Assembly (NCBI GenBank): GCA_002311915.1
Contig: DCAF01000040.1
Location: 1 to 58,668, forward strand
DNA from: Sulfurovum sp. UBA1140
GTDB lineage: Bacteria > Campylobacterota > Campylobacteria > Campylobacterales > Sulfurovaceae
DNA: 58,668 nt
Reading direction: 5' to 3'
Of this stretch, positions 15,470 to 23,463 are shown in pieces. Position 1 is the stretch's first letter. Every line of letters begins with the position of its first letter. A model generated the notes under the pieces. That model had not been told where the DNA came from, ran no database searches, and was given only the letters and a program-made list of their open reading frames with translations. The translations under genes were made by a program, and so were the position numbers.

Positions 15470-16868
15470 AAGAAATATTTATAGCAAGAAAAAAAGTGGT
15501 TCAAAAAGTCTAATGATTATCATATTGGGGCTGATAATTGGTGCCAGTGGATATATATTTACCGCAGAAGAGTTTGAGAGACAAGCCCCTGTTATTGAGG
15601 TATCAGAGAATCTCTATTGGAACAGAAGAGACCCCCTACTCGTTAATATTAGTGATGAGACTGGATTAAAGTCATATGAAGTCAAGGTAAGTGATGGAAA
15701 AAATATTATTACGGTTGCCAATGAGCTGATTCTTGAAGCGAATCAAAAAGAGCGTACCCTTGAGATAAAATATCCTAAGAAAGCTGTTGATGGAGTCATG
15801 CTTGACCCAAAATCAACACAATTCAAAGTACATATTAATGTTACCGATAAGAGCAATTGGAACTTTTTTCAGGGAAACAGTACCGATGCCCTCATAAATG
15901 TTAAAGTTGATTATAAACGCCCTGATATTAATGTTCTATCCAACTCCTACTCGGTTACGCAAGGGGGAAGTGGACTGATTATTTTTCAAGTTAAAGATGA
16001 AGCACTCAAAGAGTTTCACCTAGAAGCAGGAGGACGAAATTTTAAGGCCGTTCCTTATAAAAAAGAGGGATATTATGCCTCTTTGGTTGCATGGCCATTT
16101 AACCAAGAGAACTTTTCAGCACGTATTGTTGCTGAAGATTTTGCAAGAAACAAAAGGGTTGTGAACATACCTTTCTTTACCATTGCCAAACGTTATAAGG
16201 TCTCTTGGATTAAAGCCAAAGATAAATTTATTAATGGAAAAATATCGGATTTAGCAGACAGTGACCCACAATATGCACTGATTAAAGATGGGGTAAAAAA
16301 ACTAAAAGCCATTAATGAAGATATGCGTATGATTAACGAAAAGCTTATTCATACTTTAAGTAAAGAAGTACCCGATGATATGATTGACTCATGGGAAATT
16401 AAACCTTTTTATCCTTTAAAAAATGGAGCCAAAGTTGCCAGTTATGGAGATAAACGACACTACTACTATGGAGACAAATCCAATGAGATTTCTCTTTCAT
16501 ATCATGTAGGACTAGATATGGCAAGTACCAAAATGGCACAAATTGTCAGCTCAAATGCAGGGAAAGTGGTTTACAGTGAATACAATGGAATTTATGGAAA
16601 CATGCCCATGATTGACCATGGATTAGGACTCTATACTCTTTATGGACACTGCTCAAATATTATGGTTCAAGACCGTGACGAAATAACCGCAGGTACTGCC
16701 ATTGCTCAAACAGGAGTTAGTGGATTAGCACTGGGCGATCACCTACACTTTGGAGTATTGGTTCAAGGAATCGAAGTTCGTCCAGAAGAGTGGATGGATA
16801 AAAAGTGGATTCGTGATAATATTGATAAAATTTTTAAAGAAGCCGATAAGATTATTGACGGTATTTAA
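15459..16868 (+). CDS. Membrane-anchored M23 (LytM-type) zinc metallopeptidase
   Basis: 469-aa predicted peptidoglycan endopeptidase. A basic N-terminus (RRRRNIYSKKKSGSK) precedes one membrane segment at about 20-38; the rest should be periplasmic. A beta-rich region of about 250 residues precedes the catalytic domain. Catalytic M23 motifs are HVGLDMA (HxxxD) near residue 350 and HLHFG near 428, with YTLYGHCSN between, so the zinc site is intact. Relatives in Helicobacter (Csd proteins) trim crosslinks to shape the cell together with bactofilin. Here it is cut off from the bactofilin gene by mfd and the restriction island and sits in the nad operon, with a hairpin terminator just downstream. 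Confidence 0.9.
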   Translation: MRRRRNIYSKKKSGSKSLMIIILGLIIGASGYIFTAEEFERQAPVIEVSENLYWNRRDPLLVNISDETGLKSYEVKVSDGKNIITVANELILEANQKERTLEIKYPKKAVDGVMLDPKSTQFKVHINVTDKSNWNFFQGNSTDALINVKVDYKRPDINVLSNSYSVTQGGSGLIIFQVKDEALKEFHLEAGGRNFKAVPYKKEGYYASLVAWPFNQENFSARIVAEDFARNKRVVNIPFFTIAKRYKVSWIKAKDKFINGKISDLADSDPQYALIKDGVKKLKAINEDMRMINEKLIHTLSKEVPDDMIDSWEIKPFYPLKNGAKVASYGDKRHYYYGDKSNEISLSYHVGLDMASTKMAQIVSSNAGKVVYSEYNGIYGNMPMIDHGLGLYTLYGHCSNIMVQDRDEITAGTAIAQTGVSGLALGDHLHFGVLVQGIEVRPEEWMDKKWIRDNIDKIFKEADKIIDGI

Positions 16869-16909
16869 CAACTCCACCCCCTAAAGAGAGGTGGTTTTTC
16901 GCTACAATG
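16868..16909 (+). terminator. Terminator-like hairpin, copy 1 of a duplicated 42-bp cassette
   Basis: CCACC (16874-16878) pairs with GGTGG (16890-16894) and is followed by TTTTTC, ending the nadA-M23 operon. The whole 42-bp unit, including the trailing GCTACAATG, recurs at 30569-30610 with one mismatch. Confidence 0.7.
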
Positions 16910-16913
16910 TGAT

Positions 16914-16945
16914 AAAAAATTTGAACAGAGTTAAACCCTGTTCAA
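16914..16945 (-). terminator. Rho-independent terminator of groESL
   Basis: On the minus strand TTGAACAG pairs with CTGTTCAA (16921-16945) with a 9-nt loop, and is followed by ATTTTTTA. It is placed about 20 bp after the groEL stop. Confidence 0.8.
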
Positions 16946-16963
16946 GCTAAAAAGAGGGAGTTT

Positions 16964-18601
16964 TTACATCATCCCTGGCATTCCACCCATACCTGACATG
17001 TCAGGCATAGTAGGCATTGCTGTTGGCTCTTCTTTGACATCAGCAACAGTTGCTTCGGTAGTAAGAAGTAGGCTAGAGACAGAAGTAGCATTAAGAAGGG
17101 CTACTCTTGCCACTTTAAGTGGGTCAACGATTCCTGCTTCAAGCATATCAATGTACTCACCCGTAGCAGCGTTAAAGCCTACATTTGGATTATCGTTGTT
17201 CATTACTTTATCAACAACCACACCAGCATCGCAACCTGCATTAATGGCAATCTGTTTCATGGGAGCACTGATGGCTCTTAAGATAATCTCTGCACCAATA
17301 AGTTGGTCATCAACAAGGTCAATCTCTACTTTTTGACCTGCTTTAATCAACGCAGCACCACCACCAATAATAATACCTTCATCAACAGCAGCTTTGGTCG
17401 CACTTAGTGCATCATCAACTCTATCTTTTTTCTCTTTCATTTCGGTCTCAGTCGCAGCACCTACTTTGATAACGGCAACACCACCAGAGAGTTTAGCAAG
17501 ACGCTCTTGAAGCTTCTCTTTGTCATATTCGCTAGAGGTTGTCTCCATTTGAGATTTGATTTCATTGACTCTAGCTTCGACATTGGCAGGGTCACCTTTT
17601 CCATCAACAATAACCGTGTTGTCTTTGTCAATAACTACTTTAGAACACTGTCCAAGCTCTGCTAGGGTAGCTTTTTCAAGTGTCAGACCAAGCTCATCGG
17701 TAATCAGTGTTGCACCAGTTAAAATAGCAATGTCATTAAGCATCGCTTTTTTACGGTCACCAAATCCAGGAGCTTTAACAGCAGTGATATTTAGAACACC
17801 TTTTAGTTTGTTCAGCACCAAAGTAGCCAAGGCTTCACCCTCTAAATCATCAGCAATAATTACCAATGGTCGCCCTGTCTGTTGAATCTGCTCTAAAACA
17901 GGTACAAGGTCTTTAAGCGAAGTAATTTTAGCATCGGTTAAAAGAAGCAATGGATTCTCAAGTTCACAAGTCATCTTCTCAGAGTTGGTCACAAAGTAAG
18001 GAGAGAGATAACCACGGTCAAACTGCATACCCTCAACCACTTCTAACTCATCATCAATTCCTTTGGCTTCCTCAACCGTAATAACACCATCTCTACCCAC
18101 ACGCTCCATCGCTTCAGCAATCAAGTTACCAATGGTCTCATCAGAGTTCGCCGAAATGGTTGCTACCTGTGCAATCTCTTTTTTGTTCTGAACCTCTTGA
18201 CTCATCGCTTTGAGCTCTTTGATAATTAGAGTACAAGCTTTGTCCATACCCCTTTTAATCTCGACAGGATTTGCCCCTGCTGTGACATTTCTAAGACCCT
18301 CTTTAAAGATAGAGTGAGCCAAAATAGTAGCCGTAGTTGTACCATCCCCCGCTTCATCAGCCGTATTACTTGCAACCTCTTTAACCAGTTGAGCACCCAT
18401 GTTCTCTAATGTGTCACTAAGTTCAATCTCTCTTGCCACTGAAACACCATCTTTTGTGATGTGTGGAGCTCCATAAGATTTCTGAATAAGTACATTACGA
18501 CCTCGTGGTCCCATGGTTACTTTTACTGCGTCTGCCAGTTTACTAACACCTGCGAACAATCCACTTCTTGCTGTGTCTGAAAAAAATATCTCTTTTGCCA
18601 T
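16964..18601 (-). CDS. groEL: Chaperonin GroEL
   Basis: 60-kDa chaperonin subunit that forms the double-ring folding chamber with GroES and ATP. Near-complete family identity by eye: VTMGPRGRNVLIQ, DGTTTATILAHSI, GYLSPYFVTN, ATLVLNKL, GVAVIKVGAATETEMKEKK and the C-terminal Gly-Met tail (GMGGMPGMM). 545 aa. The start overlaps the groES stop in TAATG, so translation is coupled. A strong terminator follows. No CIRCE operator is visible before the operon. Confidence 0.98.
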   Translation of the reverse strand: MAKEIFFSDTARSGLFAGVSKLADAVKVTMGPRGRNVLIQKSYGAPHITKDGVSVAREIELSDTLENMGAQLVKEVASNTADEAGDGTTTATILAHSIFKEGLRNVTAGANPVEIKRGMDKACTLIIKELKAMSQEVQNKKEIAQVATISANSDETIGNLIAEAMERVGRDGVITVEEAKGIDDELEVVEGMQFDRGYLSPYFVTNSEKMTCELENPLLLLTDAKITSLKDLVPVLEQIQQTGRPLVIIADDLEGEALATLVLNKLKGVLNITAVKAPGFGDRKKAMLNDIAILTGATLITDELGLTLEKATLAELGQCSKVVIDKDNTVIVDGKGDPANVEARVNEIKSQMETTSSEYDKEKLQERLAKLSGGVAVIKVGAATETEMKEKKDRVDDALSATKAAVDEGIIIGGGAALIKAGQKVEIDLVDDQLIGAEIILRAISAPMKQIAINAGCDAGVVVDKVMNNDNPNVGFNAATGEYIDMLEAGIVDPLKVARVALLNATSVSSLLLTTEATVADVKEEPTAMPTMPDMSGMGGMPGMM

Positions 18602-18867
18602 TATTTCATTACTCCTAAAATCTCTTTGCTACCCAATACAAGATAATCTACACCATCTAGTGTAATTTCTATTCCACCAAATTTTGAAAATACAACCGTA
18701 TCTCCCTCATTGATTCCATCTTCTATTGCCAGTTTTCCAACGGCTATAGCTTTACCTTGAAGGGGCTTCTCTTTTGCAGAATCTGGGATAATAATTCCTG
18801 ATGCTGTTGTGTTGGTTTGCTCAACTCTTCGAATAAGCACACGATTACCTAATGGCTGAAATGACAT
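18601..18867 (-). CDS. groES: Co-chaperonin GroES
   Basis: 88-aa lid subunit of the GroEL chaperonin. Family features: PLGNRVLIRRVE at the N-terminus, the mobile loop ASGIIIPDSAKEKP (residues ~22-35), and the C-terminal VDYLVLGSKEILGVMK. AAGGAG lies 7 bp before the ATG. First gene of groESL. The 150-bp region between groES and the divergent tRNA-Met carries the groES promoter but no inverted repeat of the CIRCE type, so HrcA control is not supported by sequence. Confidence 0.97.
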   Translation of the reverse strand: MSFQPLGNRVLIRRVEQTNTTASGIIIPDSAKEKPLQGKAIAVGKLAIEDGINEGDTVVFSKFGGIEITLDGVDYLVLGSKEILGVMK

Positions 18868-18970
18868 TGGTACTCCTTATTTTATATTATTTTATTTTTG
18901 GCATATTAATATAATTTTCTATAAATCTTGATGATTTTATGTTTTTTTTAAAATAAAGTGTGAAAATCTA

Positions 18971-18999
18971 TTGACAAAGGTTTCTATTTTTGATAAAAT
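18971..18999 (+). promoter_or_regulatory. Promoter of tRNA-Met
   Basis: TTGACA (18971-18976), 17-bp spacer, TAAAAT (18994-18999), 22 bp before the mature tRNA 5' end. Confidence 0.75.
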
Positions 19000-19021
19000 G
19001 CCGTCTCTTCAAACAATAGGT

Positions 19022-19098
19022 GGTAAGGTAGCTCAGTTGGTTAGAGCGCTGGTCTCATAAGCCGGAGGTCGAGAGTTCGAGTCTCTCTCTTACTACCA
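19022..19098 (+). tRNA. tRNA-Met (CAU), elongator type
   Basis: 77 nt with encoded CCA (19096-19098). Acceptor GGTAAGG (19022-19028) pairs with TCTTACT (two G-U pairs, at 1-72 and 7-66). D arm GCTC/GAGC, anticodon loop CTCATAA with CAT at 19056-19058, T arm GAGAG/CTCTC around TTCGAGT. The anticodon arm and variable region are those of elongator Met tRNAs rather than the lysidine-modified Ile2 tRNA. Its 3' end is duplicated 348 bp downstream. Confidence 0.95.
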
Positions 19099-19103
19099 CT
19101 TTT
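19085..19103 (+). repeat. tRNA 3'-end direct repeat, copy 1 (att-like)
   Basis: The 19 bp CTCTCTTACTACCACTTTT, covering the end of tRNA-Met and 5 bp beyond it, recurs exactly at 19433-19451. Such repeats mark integration sites of tRNA-targeting elements. Confidence 0.6.
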
Positions 19104-19191
19104 AAAATTTAAAAAATTACATTATCTTATATTTTAACTATCTCTTTTATGTTAAGCTTAGGTAAAACTATCTGTAACTACTCACCCCATC

Positions 19192-19410
19192 TTAAAAAAT
19201 CTCACCCCCAGAAATAACACGAATCAAAGAGTTAAATTCATTGAAGCCTCTCTTACGAGAAGTGTCAATAATAGAACGTAAAGAGGCATAATCCTTAGCA
19301 CCTTGAAATGACTTGAACTGCCCTGACACTTTAAGCTTAACTTTTACATTTCTAATAGCCCTCTCGCTTCCATTATTATCAGGTGGAATAGTTGGATGCT
19401 CTAAAAAGGT
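19192..19410 (-). pseudogene. IS66-family transposase remnant (C-terminal part)
   Basis: The minus-strand frame from an in-frame TAA just upstream of 19410 to the stop at 19192 encodes about 72 residues, including IPPDNNGSERAIRNVKVKLK, the well-known C-terminal catalytic-region signature of IS66-type transposases, and ends GGEIF. Everything N-terminal is gone and no terminal inverted repeats are evident. It lies between the two copies of the tRNA-Met 3' end, so it is debris of an element once integrated here. Confidence 0.8.
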
Positions 19411-19422
19411 TTAAATGTGTTA

Positions 19423-19451
19423 AGGTGGTAGACTCTCTTACTACCACTTTT
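19423..19451 (+). repeat. Truncated tRNA-Met copy / att-like repeat, copy 2
   Basis: AGGTGGTA (19423-19430) matches the bases at the tRNA 5' end (19018-19025). After two intervening bases (GA) it runs into the 19-bp tRNA 3' end at 19433-19451. It looks like a second tRNA copy or integration junction with the middle deleted. The unit also folds as GGTGGTA/TACTACC and could act as a weak terminator. Confidence 0.5.
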
Positions 19452-19463
19452 GAAATCCCATAA

Positions 19464-20675
19464 CTACGTTCGATACTCAGCATTAATCTTCACATACTCA
19501 TAACTTAAATCACACCCATAAGAGGTGTAGCTTCCTTCACCCATACCCAAATCACAAACCACTCTAAAGCTATCATTTTTCATGATTTTATAAGCTTTAG
19601 CTTCTCGTTCTTTATCTAACTCTCGTTGTTCATTAGAGTAGATAAGTAGATTATCGTAATAAATGGTTAAGGTGCTGTCGTCACATGCCACACCACTTGC
19701 ACCAATGGTCGAGGCGATTCTTCCCCAGTTGGGGTCTTCTCCGAAAAGGGCTGTTTTAACCAACAATGAGTTACTTAAAGCTCTACTTGCCTTTTGAGCC
19801 TCGGCACTGTTTTTTGCCCCTTTGACTTCAAAAGCTACCAGTTTATTCGCACCCTCTCCATCTTTTAGAATCATCATTGCCAACTCGAAGGTCATTTTAT
19901 TGAGTGCTTCTCTGAATGCCTCTTTGTTGTAGGCTCCTGATGCACCATTTGCCAAGAGCATAATGGTATCATTGGTCGAAGTATCCCCATCGACTGAAAT
20001 ACGGTTAAAAGAGCCTTCTGTGGCTTCGCTTAACAGCTCTTCCATATCGGCTTTGGGAATATTGGCATCGGTGGTAATAAAACAGAGCATGGTTGCCATG
20101 GCAGGGTTAATCATTCCTGCTCCTTTACAGATACCTGCTATGTTAAAGGTTTGACCATTGTCTAATTCTATCTGAAAAGACAACTCTTTTTTAAAGCTGT
20201 CCGTGGTCATAATAGAACGAGCTGTCTTCTCGGAGTTTTTGGCATTAAAATCAAATGTATCAAACGCCAAGGCAATTTTTTCTTGATTTAAACGATAACC
20301 AATCACCCCTGTCGAAGACATAATAGGGTTGTGCAGATTGGTATAAGGCTGAAGCTTTTCAAATAGTGATTCAATATCTTTAACCCCCTGCTCTCCTGTC
20401 ATGGCGTTGGCATTTTTAGCATTCATTAACACAAAATTTGTCTTAAAGCCCTTTGGATAATTCAAATAGTGCTTGATGGGGGCTGCTTGAAACTTGTTGG
20501 TGGTAAAACGTGCCGAGACCTCACACGGCAGTTCTGAACGAATAAAAGCCACGTCTCCATCGACATCACTGCTTTCTGAGTTGGCAGGGCTGGTTTTCAT
20601 ACCAACATTTACACCATCACAGTAGAACCCTTGGACATTCGAGATGCCACCTTTTATTGAAAATAGATTAAACAT
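19464..20675 (-). CDS. argJ: Bifunctional glutamate N-acetyltransferase / amino-acid N-acetyltransferase ArgJ
   Basis: Cyclic arginine pathway enzyme that moves acetyl from N-acetylornithine to glutamate. The proenzyme cleaves itself in the motif KGAGMINPAMATML, with the new nucleophile Thr at residue 195; the motif is complete. Other family segments: RFTTNKFQAAPI, STGVIGYRL, FNRISVDGDTSTNDT, FGEDPNWGRI. 403 aa. Whether it also has synthase activity with acetyl-CoA cannot be told. Its start overlaps the upstream K+ channel stop by 8 bp, so the two are probably co-transcribed. No other arg gene is in the window. Confidence 0.95.
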   Translation of the reverse strand: MFNLFSIKGGISNVQGFYCDGVNVGMKTSPANSESSDVDGDVAFIRSELPCEVSARFTTNKFQAAPIKHYLNYPKGFKTNFVLMNAKNANAMTGEQGVKDIESLFEKLQPYTNLHNPIMSSTGVIGYRLNQEKIALAFDTFDFNAKNSEKTARSIMTTDSFKKELSFQIELDNGQTFNIAGICKGAGMINPAMATMLCFITTDANIPKADMEELLSEATEGSFNRISVDGDTSTNDTIMLLANGASGAYNKEAFREALNKMTFELAMMILKDGEGANKLVAFEVKGAKNSAEAQKASRALSNSLLVKTALFGEDPNWGRIASTIGASGVACDDSTLTIYYDNLLIYSNEQRELDKEREAKAYKIMKNDSFRVVCDLGMGEGSYTSYGCDLSYEYVKINAEYRT

Positions 20676-21798
20676 GTTTCATCTCCTCTGGTTGTGTAGA
20701 TTTTCTAATTATTTTTTTTGCTTTGCGTATACCTTCGCTAGGACCAATCAGCAACAGTTTACTTCCTGCTGTGATAATGGTATTTCCTTTTGGCATTGGT
20801 ATAAATCGCCCATCGTTATTACGCAGTCCAATAATGGTCACATTGGCAATCTCTCTAAAGTTAACATCTCTAATTTTTTTAAGTGTTACCCACGATACTT
20901 TGGTTACCCGTGCCTCTTCCATATCAAGAGAAGAGTCATGTTTATATAAAAACTCTTGAAGCAGGTTCTCCATATCGGGTCGAATTGCCATCGCATTGAT
21001 ACGTTGAGCCATAATACTCGTGGGCGTGACCACTTTGTCAGCTCCTAGCTTTCCTAGCTTCTCTTCATCACTCGTAGAGTGGGCATTCGAGATAATCAGA
21101 TAAGAGCGTTTACGACCTATCTCGTTCTGATACAACCGTACCGAAGCAATGGTGGCAATGTTGTCTGCAATGTTATTCGCCAATGTAATAATCCCTTTGG
21201 CACTAGAGAGATGAGATTTAAGTATCGCCTCATGGGTATGGGGTTCTGCTTGAACATAATAGGGGTATTTATGCTTAACAGCAATCTCACCTAAACTCTC
21301 GCTAGGGTCAATAACCACAAAGGGGATATGACTCTCTCGCAAATATTTGGTCACCTGAATCGTAAACTCATTGTGATAACAGATAACATAGTGCTGTTTT
21401 AATCGTGCAATATCATATAACATACGTCGCTCCTTAATGACACTCTGTAACTCTCCTCGGTTTAAAACCTCGACAATAATACCAATGGCAACCGAAAAGA
21501 TAAGAAATCCAAAAATAATCAGACAGATGGTAAATATTCGCCCCAAATCTGATATGGGTGCCATCTCTCCAAATCCTACCGTAGTAAAGGTAATACCTGT
21601 TTGATAGAGTGCATCAATCAAGGACATATCATCAACCAACATATAGCCAAGGGTTCCAAACAACATGGTTAGAACAGTTAAAATTAAGGGGAGTCTAAAA
21701 GGTGCTAATAGAACATACAACTCATCGTTAAGAGTTATATGTGGTTTCGATTTTTCTCGCCATCCGAGAAATTTTTGTAGTCTGTTTTGTGAAACCAA
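20668..21798 (-). CDS. Potassium channel with RCK (TrkA-N/TrkA-C) domains
   Basis: 376 aa. Two membrane segments (about 36-55 and 90-112) flank a pore loop with the K+ selectivity filter TVGFG at 73-77. A cytoplasmic RCK domain follows (YVICYHNEFTIQVTKYL... with DP at the end of the second strand, about 125-260) and a TrkA-C domain at the C-terminus (about 290-370), where ligand or nucleotide would gate the tetramer. The start appears to be TTG 21798, since the next Met lies within the first membrane helix. It lies between rpmB and argJ on the same strand. MthK/KchA-like architecture; regulating ligand unknown. Confidence 0.88.
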   Translation of the reverse strand: MVSQNRLQKFLGWREKSKPHITLNDELYVLLAPFRLPLILTVLTMLFGTLGYMLVDDMSLIDALYQTGITFTTVGFGEMAPISDLGRIFTICLIIFGFLIFSVAIGIIVEVLNRGELQSVIKERRMLYDIARLKQHYVICYHNEFTIQVTKYLRESHIPFVVIDPSESLGEIAVKHKYPYYVQAEPHTHEAILKSHLSSAKGIITLANNIADNIATIASVRLYQNEIGRKRSYLIISNAHSTSDEEKLGKLGADKVVTPTSIMAQRINAMAIRPDMENLLQEFLYKHDSSLDMEEARVTKVSWVTLKKIRDVNFREIANVTIIGLRNNDGRFIPMPKGNTIITAGSKLLLIGPSEGIRKAKKIIRKSTQPEEMKHV

Positions 21799-21816
21799 AA
21801 TAGACTACATTATGAC

Positions 21817-22035
21817 TTATGCCTCAGCTGTTTCAGCTGTAGCTTGAGCCGCTTTTTTCTTCATCGTTCTAAGTGTTGAAGCTGCAACTTTAATCTTTTT
21901 TGTTGTGCCATCTTCTAAAGTGATCTTTACAGAACGTAAGTTTGGTAGCTGTCTTCTTTTTGTTTTATTGTTTGCATGAGATACATTGTTTCCAACCAAT
22001 GGACCTTTTCCTGTTACATCACATCTTCGTGCCAT
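21817..22035 (-). CDS. rpmB: 50S ribosomal protein L28
   Basis: 72-aa ribosomal protein bL28. N-terminal MARRCDVTGKGPLVGNNVSH and the following NKTKRRQLPNLRS are diagnostic. The C-terminus is extended by an Ala-rich tail (KKAAQATAETAEA). A minus-strand TATAAT (22102-22107) precedes it with a ~65-nt leader. The K+ channel gene begins 18 bp downstream. Confidence 0.97.
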   Translation of the reverse strand: MARRCDVTGKGPLVGNNVSHANNKTKRRQLPNLRSVKITLEDGTTKKIKVAASTLRTMKKKAAQATAETAEA

Positions 22036-22101
22036 GTTATACCCTTTGTAGTCATATTATAAATTGAGATGCTAGATAGTAGCCCTCAGAAAAGTTGTGC
22101 G

Positions 22102-22107
22102 ATTATA
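22102..22107 (-). promoter_or_regulatory. -10 box of rpmB
   Basis: TATAAT on the minus strand with no clear -35 match, typical for the phylum where the -10 dominates. Confidence 0.45.
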
Positions 22108-22227
22108 GTGAAAAGTTGCTTAAAAAGAGATGGTAAAAGGGTTAGAAAGCAGTACAACAAAATCTTCACAATTATTAGATAAGGTAAAAGAAATTCATTA
22201 ACACTATTAAACTAAGGACATTAAAAA

Positions 22228-22638
22228 ATGAAAAAAACATTATTTGGACTGCTACTGCTTGGAACAACGCTTTTTGCTGAAGTTACTCATGTTCAAGCTA
22301 CACCTAAATTTATAACCGAAACAAAATTAAAAATCATAGATATACGTACAGAAGGCGAATGGATTCAAACAGGAGTGATAAGAGGTTCTCATCTTATAAC
22401 TTTTTTTGATGAGCGAGGCAATTATGATATTGAAACTTTTTTAAGCCAACTCGATAACGTCGTAACTAAAGGTGAAAAATTTGCATTGATTTGCCGTACA
22501 GGCAGTAGAACAAGAATGATTTCTAACTTCTTAGGTCAAAAAATGAACTATGATGTCGTTAATCTTCAAGGTGGATTAATGAAACTTTTTAGAGAAGGTT
22601 TTCAACCTGAATTTTACACTCCAAATCAAAAAAAATAA
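22228..22638 (+). CDS. Periplasmic rhodanese-domain protein
   Basis: 136 aa with a signal peptide (MKKTLFGLLLLGTTLFA, cleavage near residue 17). A single rhodanese domain follows: IIDIRTEGEWIQTGVIRGS, then active-site loop CRTGSRT with Cys at residue 89, and NLQGGL. Likely a periplasmic sulfurtransferase handling sulfane sulfur; donor and acceptor unknown. The acidic residue pattern around DIR is intact, so it appears functional. It stands alone; a bidirectional terminator follows. Confidence 0.9.
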   Translation: MKKTLFGLLLLGTTLFAEVTHVQATPKFITETKLKIIDIRTEGEWIQTGVIRGSHLITFFDERGNYDIETFLSQLDNVVTKGEKFALICRTGSRTRMISNFLGQKMNYDVVNLQGGLMKLFREGFQPEFYTPNQKK

Positions 22639-22642
22639 GTGT

Positions 22643-22666
22643 GTGGGAGCCTACTCCCACCTATTT
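22643..22666. terminator. Bidirectional terminator between the rhodanese gene and aroE
   Basis: A perfect 7-bp stem, GTGGGAG (22643-22649) with CTCCCAC (22654-22660), loop CCTA. A T-rich tract follows on the plus side and a run of T follows on the minus side (A-run at about 22628-22635). Confidence 0.8.
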
Positions 22667-23463
22667 TAAAAAATAAATGCTCTCTTCATAAATGGTTCAA
22701 TCTCTTTAAAACTAAACGCATTACTTGTAAAGTGTTCAAACGCAATAATCCCCTGATAAAGTAACATATCACTGCCATCTTTAGTGGGCTTATGATACTT
22801 TTTTGAAAACTTTAAAAAGGGTGTCTCTTTACCATATATCACATCAATACATGCCATAGCATCAGGAATTACTTGTTCTAAAATAGATGCAGGACAGGGT
22901 AGGCTATCATCTTCTAATCCTGCCGAGGTCATGTTAACAACAAGATCATAAGGTTCTTGGTATTCAAAGCTATCAAAAGTATAAGTTTTAAACCCCTCTT
23001 TTGTATAACGCTCTAAACGATTGGCACTTCTGTTTAACAGTGTCACCGTGTACCCTGCATCACGCAACACAACCGAAGTTGATTGTGCTGTTCCACCTGC
23101 TCCTAAAAACAGTACCCGTTTTGCCTCTTTAAACTCGGCTATCGCTTTTAAAAAACCAGGGGCATCGGTGTTATAACCATAGAGTTTTCCCTCTTTTTTT
23201 ACAATGGTATTGACTGCCCCAACTTTTAGAGCAAAAGCATCAAGCTCATCACATGCTTTAAATGCCTCTTCTTTATGAGGTACGGTAATGTTCGCACCTG
23301 TAATATTCAGGTCAAAAAATTTAGCACGTAGCCCTCTGCCATCTTCTAGCTTGTAACGGGTATAACACCCGTTATAGTTTAACCCTTTAAAAGAGAGGTT
23401 GTGCATAAGGGGTGATTTTGAGTGAGCAACAGGATTTCCAAAGATGGTAAAGAGTTGCTTCAT
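22666..23463 (-). CDS. aroE: Shikimate dehydrogenase AroE
   Basis: NADPH-dependent reduction of 3-dehydroshikimate to shikimate. Shikimate-binding NPVAHSKSPLMHN at the N-terminus, catalytic Lys in NITGANITVPHKE, the NADP loop LFLGAGGTAQS, the NRSANR segment that selects NADPH, and DMLLYQGIIAFEHF near the end. 265 aa. Overlaps trpE by 4 bp (ATGA type). aroE follows the SPOR-protein gene in Campylobacter; here trpE has been placed between them. Confidence 0.95.
   Translation of the reverse strand: MKQLFTIFGNPVAHSKSPLMHNLSFKGLNYNGCYTRYKLEDGRGLRAKFFDLNITGANITVPHKEEAFKACDELDAFALKVGAVNTIVKKEGKLYGYNTDAPGFLKAIAEFKEAKRVLFLGAGGTAQSTSVVLRDAGYTVTLLNRSANRLERYTKEGFKTYTFDSFEYQEPYDLVVNMTSAGLEDDSLPCPASILEQVIPDAMACIDVIYGKETPFLKFSKKYHKPTKDGSDMLLYQGIIAFEHFTSNAFSFKEIEPFMKRAFIF

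Noticed and set aside
16998..17336. Plus-strand ORF opposite groEL
   Set aside because: Ser/Thr-rich translation typical of the antisense of a conserved gene; no start signals. The same applies to other long ORFs opposite rimO, trpE, glyA and rnr.
22160..22200. Short plus-strand stretch reading LESSTTKSSQLLDKVKEIH before the periplasmic rhodanese
   Set aside because: Looks like a methyl-accepting or coiled-coil tail but is only ~19 codons, so chance cannot be excluded.
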